From: Rhyacophila brunnea
Taxonomy: Eukaryota > Arthropoda > Insecta > Trichoptera > Rhyacophilidae
Length of the DNA: 64,000 nucleotides
Direction: 5' to 3'
Assembly (NCBI GenBank): GCA_022495005.1
Contig: JAGYXB010000051.1
Span: 372,001 to 436,000, forward strand
The notes beneath the pieces are model-generated. The model made no database searches. It was given only the letters and a program-made list of their open reading frames with translations, and was not told where the DNA came from. Every line of letters begins with the position of its first letter. Within the stretch, counting starts at the first letter, position 1. Below, one piece after another: positions 42,900 through 53,999 of this stretch. A program made the position numbers and the translations under genes.

Positions 42900-44965
42900 A
42901 CATATTTAAAAAAAGTGTATTTTGAGCATAAATCGGAAATAGAACTTAAGCATATTGTTGAACATGTCGCTCAAGAATTGGATAAATTCAGTTTCAGTCA
43001 TATGGTGTTAACCAAGAGGCACTAAACGATCACAAAGACGACCTAAAATTACTGGATCGACAAATCCATAAAGTAAAAAGCAGCTATGAATTAGAGAGAG
43101 AATAGTAGAAGTCATCAGTAGATTGACACCAGCTGATGATTTTGATATTTTATTTATAACAGTTTGTCTTCATGGATGACTTGAGCTGTGTATAATAAAT
43201 ACCACAATATACTATTGGTCCATACACACTAGAACTTATATAATATATTCATGATTTATGAACAGTTTTATCACAGATTAAATAATGTAATCCGTGACAG
43301 TACAGCCACTACATACTTAATATAATATGGCTGTTGTATCAGGGAAACATACGAGTTAAACGCTAGAGATGCTGTGTTGGGATTTACATATTTAGAGTAT
43401 TATCGCCATTGCCCTGGGCAAAGGACATTACTCAGCGAAGCGTCCACTGAACGAAGGTCAGATTGAAAAATGACGTTTAAGGAATTAAGTTTACCAAACG
43501 GGAAATATGTGTGAGCAATTACATTACGTGTATGTCATATTAAAAACGTGATACTTATACATATTATATACTTATTATCGTACCATATTATCAACTATCT
43601 ATAAAAGTAACTCCAAATGACATATTTTCTGATAAAAATTAAAATTATATCTTCTTCGACTTTATCAAAATCTTACAATAACATTTCTCAGCATTCACTA
43701 ATATCAATAATTTGAGATACTTTGATATTATAGATTTAATTTATTAATTTAGTGACTAGTGAGAGCTTTTAATCGCCCTCTTTATCTGACCATACTAAAC
43801 ACCACATAGTTTTAATATTCTTCTGCCCTTAATATCGTCTTATATAATGCTAATGAGATAAAATTTAGCAATTATATTACCATGCGTGATAGAATAATCG
43901 TATACAAGTGTAATACATATCCAAATTGCAAATTTTTACCATCCCCTGTGATTAAAACATTTAAATATTGACGTACTATATCACTACCTTATAAAATTAT
44001 ATCTTAAATATAATATTACAATATTTATAGTAAAACTCAAAATTCTATATTATTTCCATAGCATAAATATTTTGACAATATACTGTATATAAGTTACTGA
44101 TTAATGTCACACATTTAATTCTGAAAAATTTGTTGCCTCCGTTAGTTAATGAAAAAAATATATTTTGTAGCTTTTTCAATAGTGATTTAAATAATATATA
44201 CATACATAGTTAAGTTTCAGTTAAGTAGTTAAGTGCAAGTATTGAGCCTAAACTTTTTTCAAGTACATCTTGCTCACCGTAATGATCACCTTATTTTTTT
44301 AATAAAATTTCATCAATGGTGTAGTTAAATACAACGAGTAAACTATTAGTGTCATTTAAAATAAATGATTGAAACAACTTTTTTACTTTCATTTAAACTT
44401 GAAAGATTTGTAGATATGAGTCATATAGTATCAAAAGTAGATCTGTGCGTTATTCATTATTTCGAGAAAATGACGAAAAACGTTTTGTTGGGTTTTTTAG
44501 TGTTATTATATCATGAAATACGTTTCTACATTTAGAAATTAGAAATTCAATTCAAATTCAACAGATCTATTTTTGTTTCCAAAGTATTGAACAGTTCTAA
44601 TTCTGATACCAAGCCTTATTTTCCATAACAATTTTATACTTTTATAGTCGTACATTATGGTCAAGAATAATTTGGTATACTTAGTTTAATTTCGATATAT
44701 TTGCGACAGTTCTACTTTTGATACTATATATGTTAAATATGTTAACGGATCGGTTATTAACTATTCCGGTAAACATTTTCACATATTATGTTATCTGATT
44801 AACATAATAATATGCATGCTATCTAATCACTTGAATTAAACTCCTTTAATATACAACCATACAATATTTATAAGATAATCTCTATATTAGGCGTATAATA
44901 TTAAAGTAATTATTTACCTCCCTAAAAATATAACATACAGATTTATAATAAAAATACCAATAAAT
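42900..44965. other. A/T-rich stretch, nothing firmly recognised
   Basis: A ~38-codon open piece near 42918-43024 (SEIELKHIVEHVAQELDKF) and the mixed sequence after it could be a decayed element. No family was recognised. Confidence 0.3.
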
Positions 44966-44967
44966 AT

Positions 44968-46216
44968 ATTTGAGGCGCCGAGCGCCAAAGGAGCTCAAGC
45001 ACCATTTAACAAAAGTGCTACACAATGGCCGACAAGTTTTCAGTGAATTTATTTTTTTAATTTTAAACTTGAATGTTGAAATGGACAATTATTTTCTAAG
45101 CAAAGCAAATTTAAAAAAATCAAAGTATTATTTGCAATAACATTTAATGAAAAATATCTATTGGATTCCAAAAAAAATGGTGTTTGAGCCCCTTTGGCAT
45201 ATAGAAAAATGAAAAAAGGTGGCACTTGATACTTTTTTTTGTTGCATAAGCTTCTGTGGCATTAACATTTTCAAACTCAAAAAATGGCATTAATTTAAAA
45301 AAATAAATCATTTAAAAAAAATGTTTTAATGAAAGGGTTTGGATAGCAATAAAAAAACATTTTGATATAAACAAATTTTATTATGCCAAATAAACACTGA
45401 AAAAATGGTCAAATTTGTTATGATTGTTACATAAGTTTGTATGGCATAAAATTTGCCTTATAATATCAAATACATTTTTTCCATTACAGCAATGATTTCA
45501 AAGCCTTTGGATGGTTTTTTTTGTAATAACCGTCTATAAACCCAATATTATTAATAATACTAAATCAAATCGTTACTCCAAACTGGCCAAAATAACAAAA
45601 TCATTATTCAAATTTAACACCATCATTTTTTCTCAAGGATACGGGTGATTTTTTAAATACTTTTTTTAGTGTATATCTTTCGTAATTAGATATAAAATAA
45701 GATGAAATTAAAAATAAGAGTTATTTTCCTTTATGGAAGTAAAAGTTTCGTGGACATAATTACTAAAATGAAGTTAATAACCATATTTCAAAAGTAATCT
45801 AAAATATTTTAAACAACAGCGTATGTGAAAGAAAAACGGATAAAACATGTTAAACTTACCATGATTTTCCTCGTTTACAGGTTTAACACACATCGAAACT
45901 ATTTTTCTAATCCTTCTTGAGCTCATTTTTAGTTTTTTTCACTGTTGAGAACTATATTCAATAAAACAAATCTGACAGCTGTTTTGGTCTCGCGCTCTCC
46001 ATAGAATATTGGCGGATAAGCTTCTGTGGCGTGTCGACATAACGACAAAAACAATTATGCCACAGAAAATAAATCTCTATTGTAAAATATCTATAATTAT
46101 TTGAGCGATAAGACTTTGTGGCATGATACATATCGATTTATAGATAAAACCTACATTCAAATGTCAAAAATCGTAAAGTTGGCGCTTAAGCTCCTTTGGC
46201 ACTCGGCGCCTCATTT
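44968..46216. mobile_element. 1.24-kb TIR element with repeated subterminal motif
   Basis: The ends are GAGGCGCCGAGCGCCAAAGG (from 44972) and CCTTTGGCACTCGGCGCCTC (to 46212). The inverted repeat extends about 30 bp with few mismatches and is flanked by ATTT on both sides (44968-44971, 46213-46216), a possible 4-bp target duplication. A motif like ATAAGCTTCTGTGGCAT recurs inside in both orientations, at about 45185, 45246, 45430, 46016, 46058, 46105 and 46185, and the TIR holds a variant of it. No transposase frame exists, so it is non-autonomous. Confidence 0.82.
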
Positions 46217-46299
46217 TCAGTAGACTTTTTCACGTATTTTACAATAAACATTTCTACCAAACGATTTAAAATAATTCTAACCATTTCCATTACGCTCAC

Positions 46300-46575
46300 A
46301 TAAAAGATTCGCAACTGTTAAGCCGGGGAACTTACATAAAAGTAATTTCGCAGAACACTTGTGGGCCGCAACGCATCCTCCGCTATCCAAAAAGTTTGTT
46401 CATAATTCAAAGTAACTGTGATAATGAGAGGCTGTCCCGCGAGGGTTGACCTTCATTACCCTTATCTCCCCAGAGTTCTATAAACATTTTGACAGTGGAG
46501 TTGCCTTCTTCCCCTTCCGGGGAGATGAAAGCGGGGGGTGGTCATTTGGCGCGTATGCTTTATTAAAATTTTACC
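46300..46575. other. G+C-rich unique island
   Basis: GGGCCGCAACGCATCCTCC, CTGTCCCGCGAGGGTTGACC and TTCCGGGGAGATGAAAGC lie here. A 74-codon plus frame (46446-46670) is open but unfamiliar. It is a candidate conserved non-coding block. Confidence 0.35.
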
Positions 46576-47004
46576 CGACACTATACAAGCGTAATATATT
46601 TCAGGTTATAAAAAGTTTGAAAAACTATATAAAGTTTAGGTGTTTTTGTCAATTTGACAAAAAGCTTTGATGTTGAATGAAAATATTTTTTAAACACTTT
46701 ATTTATTTATATAATATTAGTATAAAATACAGTAAAACGTAGATTCTAACATATTCATTTAAACATAAAATTAATAGTCTGTATACAAAATAGTATCAAC
46801 AGGACAAACCGAACGATTTTCACATCTTACCTAATTTTAAAAAAATGTCTTATTAATGTATACAATATACCTAAAATACTTTATACATAATTAAATAAAT
46901 AATAATATTGTCAACTGATTTTGCATATATTTTAATTACGCAAAACGTTGTCTATTATGAACATTATACTCGTATATGCAGCGAAATAGTAAAGACATTT
47001 TTGG

Positions 47005-47110
47005 GAGTAGATAATTGCTATTAAATATTTGTTCCACCTATTGGATGCATACTCTGGATTAAACAGATTATTTTTGCCATGGCATTCAAACCCATAATAT
47101 AATATATCCA
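47005..47110 (-). mobile_element. SINE-B remnant
   Basis: TGTTCCACCTATTGGATGC and ATACTCTGG match the SINE-B body. On the minus strand GGGTTTGAATGCC sits where box B is expected. Confidence 0.4.
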
Positions 47111-47114
47111 CAAA

Positions 47115-48150
47115 AAAATCATTAAGATGATAACTATGGTATGTCCATATTAGTGAGACAAATTAGCTATTTTTCTAGCTTTAAACATCTGGTATTTATT
47201 AAAAAAAATCGATATATTAATTCTTGTTTTAAAATATTTTTGTTACTTAAAACAGTTTTTTTTTCAAAATTTATCTTCAAATATATTTTTACAACGTTTT
47301 TATTAGGTCGTATTCTTATTTGTCCGGTAGTTTTTTATCCAGTACATATCTTTCAATCGATTTTTAACTAACTTCTCGACTTGCTAGACATTTGAAACTT
47401 TAAGAATATATCAGAACACGATGCCAATGCATTCTTTTATTACTCTTAGCCATCTTTACGTAGAATTGAATTCATTTTCAGTTAATTCTGTTTTGTATGA
47501 AAAGTTATTTCGGAAGAAATCCGTAATCCAATCGACTATTATTAGATGCTAGGGATCTGGGGTCCTAGTAATTAAGTTATTAATATATACGTGCGTTACT
47601 ATGGAAATCAATATGAAATGTCAAAATGGCATTTCAGTATTATTTCTATCAAGTACATTTTTTTAATCGTTTAAGCTAGTCAAGTCAAGTTTATATTATG
47701 ATTCAACAGAAAATTTAAAAACGTAGTATATAAAAAGTTTTTTTATCTTGTAATTATTATGTATTATGTTTAATATGAATATATGAAATTTAACATTGTT
47801 ATAATACAACTTCGCCATATTTTCACTTACCTAATACTGTATTTTTCACGAATTCCACAACATGATTTGTTAGATTTTAATTTATCAGTTAAACAAATAA
47901 CAATTTTATTTTATTGTAAATTTTTAGCAGTATATTAACGGGTATTATATACTTTAATTAAAAAAAAATATATGAAAATATTATATAAGCAATTCAAAAT
48001 ACTTTCCGATTTAATGTTTTTTGTAGTAACTGTGTATTTCATAATATAATCTCATTGATAAAATTATTATATTTAATTTATTGGTAAGTATCGTAATCAT
48101 AAAGTAAAATTATTTAATTAAAGGTTACGATACGTTTGTACCGGAACGGT
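47115..48150. other. A/T-rich stretch, nothing recognised
   Basis: A 76-codon Phe/Ile-rich frame (47141-47371) reflects base composition. CTAGGGATCTGGGGTCCTAG near 47550 is a small hairpin. Confidence 0.35.
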
Positions 48151-48199
48151 GCTTTGATCGCCTTGCAATGGGCAATATTAAATTAATCAATATCATATT

Positions 48200-48345
48200 C
48201 GCCAAGTATAATCCCCCTAATGCCGCTGATAATCCGTAAGCCGTCTCGGGTTAAACCTCTCCCACCTTTCTCCCCCCTCTACGCTTCTACGAATCTACGC
48301 CAACCGTAGATCGTAGAAGCCAGTAGCTCGTTCTACGGTATAACT
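48200..48345. other. Island with a TCTACG cluster and hairpin
   Basis: GCTTCTACGAATCTACG (48283-48299) pairs with CGTAGATCGTAGAAGC (48305-48320), leaving a 5-base loop and one bulge. TCTACG/CGTAGA occurs about six times within 70 bp. The flank is C-rich (CTTTCTCCCCCCTCTACG). A similar cluster exists at 55.35 kb. Confidence 0.5.
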
Positions 48346-48611
48346 TTCGGAAAATCACGTTACAGTTTATATGCGCTGATATATTTTTATTTTTCATGAT
48401 TGAAGACGTATATATTCTATAACTAAATACTAATGTTAAATTGATGCAAATGTACTATGAATAAATGTATAAATGGTGAATGAAAAAGGTTTAAAAATCA
48501 AATAATTTATTAGTCAAAATATTTAAAACACAATTCAACTTAACACAAAAAATAAAAGAACATACTATAACATTATAAATATAATTACACGTCAAAACTT
48601 TAACTTACTGC

Positions 48612-49201
48612 AGTGTTCGTGCTCCTAAGTGGAGATATTTTCACTCTCTTGAATCTCGTCGGTCTCTTCTGCTGTTGAAACACTTTTGCCTGTTATCGCG
48701 AGGGATGGTTTCCAATCCTGGTGTCCTAATGAATTTGAATTTCCATGCGCCTGTCAATTACCTACGTGGTCGCAGTCATGATTTATTCTGGATTGGAACC
48801 GTTTCCTCGTGTCAAGCCTATCAGGCACCATTAGCGAGGGGTGCAAGACTAGTAAATGCGCTCCCTAAAGACATAGACATTTTCAATGATGTACTTTGCA
48901 TTTTATTTTTGAAACTGTATTTTTCTGTATAAAATTGTATATTTTCCGTTCTCAAAAATTATATTTTTCTGTATTAAAATATATTTTTCTGTATTAAATT
49001 ATACTTAAGTATGTTTTGATTATTTTTTTTTTTTTTTTGTTATTATTATTGTTATTATATATATATTTCTGTTTCTATATTCTCTTCTCTCTTGTGAGGG
49101 TAATGTTTGACTTATAATGTAAATCTCATGTTGTGTACGTCTTGAATTTAGATTTGTTATGTCCACAATGTTTTGTATTCCTAAATAAATAAATAAATAA
49201 A
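48612..49201 (+). mobile_element. CR1/Jockey-like LINE, C-terminus and 3' end
   Basis: Open from about 48625 to 48932, with LESRRSLLLLKHFCLLSRGM, LNFHAPVNYLRGRSHDLF and YQAPLARGARLVNALPKDID, then IFND. This is the standard C-terminal RT region of CR1/Jockey elements and the plus-strand counterpart of the 26.2-kb copy. The 3' UTR contains TTGTGTACGTCTTGAATTT and ends in (AAAT)n at about 49182-49201. The coding part has no stop over ~100 codons, so it is relatively well preserved but truncated. Confidence 0.85.
48918..49003 (+). repeat. 20-22 bp tandem repeat in a LINE 3' UTR
   Basis: About four imperfect units of TATTTTTCTGTATTAAAAT lie just after the LINE stop codon. The other copies of this LINE lack them, so the array probably expanded locally. 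Confidence 0.7.
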
Positions 49202-49250
49202 TGTCAATTTACAATTTTTTTAAGATAATCAATTATTGTTATTCAGACCA

Positions 49251-49445
49251 TGTCTGATCCTAATAGAATATCATAATATGAGCCTATACAGAGGTTTTTA
49301 TTAACAGATTTTGTTTTTTCGAGAAATGGATGTCAGCCAATTGCTCAACCTATTAGGTTAGTACTCTGAGTCATAGATAAATAAAAAATAATATGTTTAC
49401 TTGCTAGACCCAGGATTCGAACCAAGGACCTACAAATCATTAAGA
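49251..49445 (-). mobile_element. SINE-B copy
   Basis: CGAGAAATGGATGTCAGCC, CTCAACCTATTAGG and box B (minus strand TTGGTTCGAATCC, 49413-49425) match the family. The region 5' of box B is truncated or decayed. Confidence 0.75.
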
Positions 49446-49449
49446 TATA

Positions 49450-50275
49450 ATCACACAATTTAATAATAGTCAACTATGTACTATACTTTCATATAATATT
49501 AACGAAGATAAAAAAACTTATTATTTGTAATGGATAGGTTCATAATATTATTACTTGTTAGCTTCAATAAAATTAGCGTACGAGGATTAGGTTTTACTAC
49601 TGTAATACGATTAAAAATAATACATTTGATTAAATAATGTACCGTTCTTTATTTAAACATGACTTATTTATTTATCTTCAGAAATATACACAAGAGAAAT
49701 TATAAATTACATTTTAAATAATTATTTATTTGTGCTTAGTATTTATATTGGAAGATTTATCAGTAAAAATAATTGTCCTAAATAATATGAATATCTTCTT
49801 CATGTACCGTTTGGATTTTTGTTGATTTGTCCATATAGTTACCTCCATTTCTTATGTTATTCCAAAGTATGTACTTATATATTTTCAATAGAAAAATATT
49901 ACATTCGTAAATCTTGTGTAGGTACTTATTTGGCAACATAATAATGTTGTATCTATAGACATCTGCGATATTTATTAATTGTCATTGTTTTTTATTGTTG
50001 AGTTTCATATTTGAAAGCTATATACCAGACGTAGGCAAATGCGGAAATTCCAATTATAATTAAATTTTCACGAGTTTTCCTTTAAAAATGTGACTATGGT
50101 GTGGCTCTTTATATATATGAAAATCCAGAATAAGTCTTTCTTTGACCTCATGTATGCCCATTCCTGCTATATACTGATATGATCGATAATAATTTATTAG
50201 TTGTCTTTAATATTAATAATAACGTAACACTTTAGATCTGTACTTTAGAATTAATCTGATATACGGTATTAATAC
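49450..50275. other. A/T-rich stretch, nothing recognised
   Basis: No repeats or motifs recognised. Confidence 0.4.
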
Positions 50276-50280
50276 ATTAT

Positions 50281-50400
50281 ATGCTAAAGACGCGCCCAGA
50301 GCGTAACGATTAGGTGGCCATTCGATATAATTAGCATGCTATTTAAATGTGGTAATTAAAAATAAATAATCTAGTCAGCAGTCAATGTGTTGAAAAACAA
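50281..50400. repeat. Dispersed sequence shared with 22.7 kb
   Basis: CATTCGATATAATTAGCATG and TATTTAAATGTGGTAATTAA align with 22.7 kb. GTCAGCAGTCAATGTGTTG then parallels GTAGGCAGTGATTGTGTTA on the far side of the hairpin insertion there. This copy therefore resembles an uninterrupted version of that site. Confidence 0.5.
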
Positions 50401-50819
50401 TATTTAATATATATCCATATATTTTAATGAAGATTTGGATTGTTATGGTCAATTCAGATGAACATTATGAATAGTAAAAGACTTTTTGTCTAAAAAGACC
50501 TTTTGAACTAGCAGTTACTATTATTAAAGTAAAAAATACATAGATTAAATGATATATTCTTCAGTATAGTGGTAGAAAAATGAAAAATTTGTAGCGGAAT
50601 GAATCTCTCGTTTTTTTCAATGTACCCGTGAATCTAATGCGGTAAATTGAGGAATTTTATTTGGCTGCATTACGTTTATTCTTTTTATTTGATAAATACA
50701 TTTATAAACAAAAAGCTTCATACTTCGTACACCCTGTACCGTAGTCCATCGGACCGATTCATAGTTATAAAATATTTGCCACCTATATCTCAACGCGAAA
50801 TATTATCTAGCCCCTATAA

Positions 50820-51010
50820 AACATGTTCATAACGAACGAGATGGCCACAGTAAAATCCTAATGTGCGAGTGAGACAAAACGGGAGCAAATATCGGAGGCA
50901 AAAGTTTCAAGAGTTTGTAAAATCCCTCGCCTTCGGTAGAGTGGCGTGAAATGAGCTTCGAGCTAAACTTCCTGTTGAGTTAGAGCCTTGCTCTTTTTCA
51001 GTTGCGCGAA
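50820..51010. other. Unique island of balanced composition
   Basis: GAGTGAGACAAAACGGGAGC, CCTCGCCTTCGGTAGAGTGG and GTTGCGCGAACTTTCG lie here. No good frame was found. It is a candidate conserved non-coding element. Confidence 0.3.
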
Positions 51011-51284
51011 CTTTCGTCAATAAACGACTTGCTAATTTGATAGCACTGTATTTCAAACGTAAAATACTTTTTCAATTAAGTACCTTATAATATCGTTCCC
51101 CAGGATGAAAACAACATTTATACTTTGTTAAATTCTCTATAAATATTTTGTTTATTAAGCATTTTTTTTAATAAATTGATAATATTACTTGACATGGGTA
51201 TATAGTGTAGGTATTCAATAAATAATACTCAAGAGTCAGTCCAATTAACATAGCTCCAAACCGACTTGATGACGTAAAAAATGG

Positions 51285-51427
51285 AAAGAATATTGGGCTC
51301 ATTTGAGTGGAGCGCGCTGCACGGTGTATTTGGCTCATTAATGGCACAAAGTTAGGGATGGAGATAAAATTACGAACTTTATGATTTATTTGGAAGGCAT
51401 TGGCGCCAGGAAGAAGAAGAAGAATAT
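51285..51427 (+). mobile_element. Possible GAA-tailed LINE 3' end
   Basis: The sequence ends GGCGCCAGGAAGAAGAAGAAG, similar in design to the GAA-tailed ends at 32.3 and 36.1 kb. One frame reads KLRTL then FIWKALAPGR just before the tail. The upstream part is unrecognisable. Confidence 0.4.
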
Positions 51428-51550
51428 TTAAGTATATAACATTATTCAGTTATTGAATCTACAATGTGAAATAAACTCCAGCTACTTTAATTCTAGAAGT
51501 ATAATTTTTACTTCCATTTTATATTTTTAGTATCCATTATAATAATTAAT

Positions 51551-51733
51551 ATATACTTTAACTATTGTTGTTTTTATTTAATAAAACGCAATTTTTTTTA
51601 TAGTACTTATTCCACTTTAAGTACTATAAAAATAAATTGCGTTTTATTAAATAAAAACAACAATACAATGCAGTTCCACCATGAATTGACAGTTAAAAAA
51701 AAATTAAAAAAAAAATTAAAAATATACTTTAAC
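51551..51733 (+). mobile_element. Hairpin retroposon, internally deleted copy
   Basis: ATATACTTTAAC is duplicated at 51551-51562 and 51722-51733. The insert starts TATTGTTGTTTTTATTTAAT; arm 51563-51608 pairs with 51619-51665 around a short loop. It continues with CAATGCAGTTCCACCATG and an A-rich tail (51695-51721). Start, stem base and tail equal those of the 22.8-kb copy, but the distal ~45 bp of each arm is missing. Confidence 0.85.
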
Positions 51734-51979
51734 GTCTTTGATCGAATAGTATAAATTAAATTGTTCTAATTGACTTCGTAAATTCTATAATGAACTTAAT
51801 TGAGGTACATACAGTTTAATTAATACAAGTGCACCGTTGAACAAATCGACTATAAATTTATAGATACGATTTTAAATTCCTAATAAATAATGAACTCTTC
51901 TTTTCAAACTATTTCCTATTATCAACTTAATTGATATTTCAAAAGCTTTAAGCCATACACTTCGTGCCAAAATATTTAA

Positions 51980-52000
51980 ATATATATATATATATATATA
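51980..52000. repeat. (TA)n microsatellite
   Basis: About ten uninterrupted TA units. Confidence 0.9.
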
Positions 52001-52017
52001 CGTTGATATTCTTATAA

Positions 52018-52100
52018 TCGATGCAGTAGCCGAGTGGTAACGTGCCCACTTACGAAGCTATGATTTGTGAGTTTCAAGTTCAAATCCTGGGTCAAGTAAT
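52018..52100 (+). mobile_element. tRNA-like SINE head
   Basis: GCAGTAGCCGAGTGGTAACG is a strong box A and AAGTTCAAATCCTGG a strong box B about 45 bp downstream, with a Leu/Ser-like longer variable region. The acceptor ends do not pair, so this is a SINE head and not a functional tRNA gene. It may belong to SINE-B, but the expected body is not evident downstream. Confidence 0.6.
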
Positions 52101-52104
52101 GTTG

Positions 52105-52780
52105 GCTTTCATTAGTATTTATACCCAGTCTATAAAATTAGAGCTCCGCGAGATGTCAAGGACTCCGCAAAAATTCGGAAAAACTCACCCAAATGGTAGG
52201 TCTTGAAACCTATTTGGACCGTAAACTGCATTTGAAAAATGGAGTGCTTATTTCTTTGGAAAGTTAGACATATTTAGGTCTCAATATTGCATCAGAGTTA
52301 TCATTGAACAAGAGTGAATTCTACCTGGAAAGATTTTTTTAACAGCTATATGAAGGAACAAAAATTGAGAACAACTAATATAATATATTTTTTTAAACAT
52401 AAGGAGGTACATACTATTTTTTGTTTACTAGCCCTATCAGCAGTGATATGCTGTTACAATAGGCATGCGTTACTTAAGACGAAATTCTAAGAGGGCGGCA
52501 GATTAAAGAAGGAATATAAATAAAACAATTTCAAAAAAAACTCAAGGATTCCGCCAAACAAAAAAGGTTAGAAATCGCTGATCGATACAATATACTATTT
52601 TATATTAAATTTTGAAAAGGTTGGGAATCATTCTATACAATATACTATGCATTTTTTATTTTACTTTTGAATACTATTATATTTTAATAATTTGAATTAA
52701 GAACGCATTTTTTCATCAAATAAAAATTATTTTTCGATTTGAACATTCAACGCGAAATAATAATACAGTCGGAGAGATTT
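52105..52780. other. A/T-rich stretch, unassigned
   Basis: CTCCGCGAGATGTCAAGGACTCCGC near 52142-52166 and GGATTCCGCCAAAC near 52546 are short richer words, with no recognised feature. Confidence 0.3.
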
Positions 52781-52789
52781 CGATGCGAA

Positions 52790-52990
52790 AAATCTGACTG
52801 GAAATGATTTAACGTCCTCATTATGGCAACCTTAGCATTCGGCCGACACACCGAGGCGCGCTCTCTGCGAAAACTTAGCGCTAATAAATTATACCGCGAA
52901 CGTCTCAACCCAAACTGGCGCTAATGTTCAAGAGCTTGCACGGAATTGCTCGACGCATTCTCGAACACATACATTCGCTATCTTCGGTAT
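52790..52990. other. G+C-rich unique island
   Basis: GCATTCGGCCGACACACCG, AGGCGCGCTCTCTGCG and CGTCTCAACCCAAACTGGCG lie here. GCGCTAAT occurs twice (about 52879 and 52918). No frame was found. It is a candidate conserved non-coding element. Confidence 0.35.
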
Positions 52991-53369
52991 GGTTTGTACG
53001 TTACCTTCCTTTGCAGTGACGCGTATCATATAACTTAATGCCAGTAGCCATAAAATGTATAAATATCCCATACTTTTCTTCTACAATACACCATGTTTTT
53101 ACACTTTTTCATGCATATACCATTGTATTATTATTAGTTAGAACCCGGCTTGAGAGTGGGTTGATTGTTTGGGTCCTGCATCAATTGAAATGCGATCTCA
53201 TAGTGGAACGAGTTCAAATTTCTTTTAAGATGTATTTACTTGTGGTTATATGAATACTGTATGTGTGCTTCCTCTTAGGTATGCTTACATAGATAAAATA
53301 TATATGTTTGGCTACGTGTTTTTTTCCGACTTAACCTCAAAAAACTATGTTCAACCAAATCGTTTCTGA

Positions 53370-53605
53370 TATTGATATAATTATATTCCACCTACGTGAA
53401 GATGAATAATATTAAGATAGGGTATACCTAGTCCATTCTGTGTACTTCCATGCATCTGCTTTATAATTTTTGTATTAATACTCTTTATACTGTTTTTTTT
53501 TTAATTCAACGTAGTTTTTTTAGTCTTCGTTTTTAAACGTCAAATTGTAAATGTCTAAAATTTATAATTTGTATACTATGTAAAATAAATAAATTTGAAT
53601 CCCCA
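53370..53605 (+). mobile_element. CR1/Jockey-like LINE 3' end
   Basis: GATATTGATATAATTATATTCC, CCATTCTGTGTACTTCC and a terminal AAATAAATAAATTTGAAT match the family at 14.7 and 26.2 kb. Only the last codons and the 3' UTR remain. Confidence 0.65.
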
Positions 53606-53779
53606 TTTGTGACGATGGCATAATATATACGATCGTTTTACATTTATTTAACGTATTCTGAGATCTTAATCGTGCATATTGTATATATCTCTCCGCCTAA
53701 AATAATATACAATGAATATGAACGAAAAACCTCACATTACAATAAATTTCATTATTTCAATTCTGCATGCATGTCTTAA

Positions 53780-53965
53780 GCGCCGGCTAGACGCGCATTC
53801 ATGCTTTACCACAAACTTACCTGCCCAAACCGGTTTGTATCGGAAAACCCGTGTGTATGGACGGGAAAACTGTAGCTCGCGCAAACCAAGAAGCGCTGTT
53901 AAAGTGTTCCGTATTTTTTGCACAAACAATACCACGCAGGCAAGTCGCTGCCGTCTGGTCGGCGC
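53780..53965. mobile_element. G+C-rich MITE candidate with short TIRs
   Basis: The block starts GCGCCGGCTAGACG and ends (inverted) GCGCCGACCAGACG, 12 of 14 matching. Inside are related words (ATCGGAAAACCCGTG and TGGACGGGAAAAC) and CGCGCAAACCAAG. The frames of 94 and 67 codons that cross it have no family. No target duplication was seen, so it is less certain than the other MITEs. Confidence 0.5.
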
Positions 53966-53999
53966 ATTACACAGCGTTATTATCTTATTCTGCTAAATC

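Noticed and set aside
52018..52092. tRNA-Leu/Ser-like sequence
   Set aside because: Box A and box B are good, but acceptor pairing is absent; treated as a SINE head.
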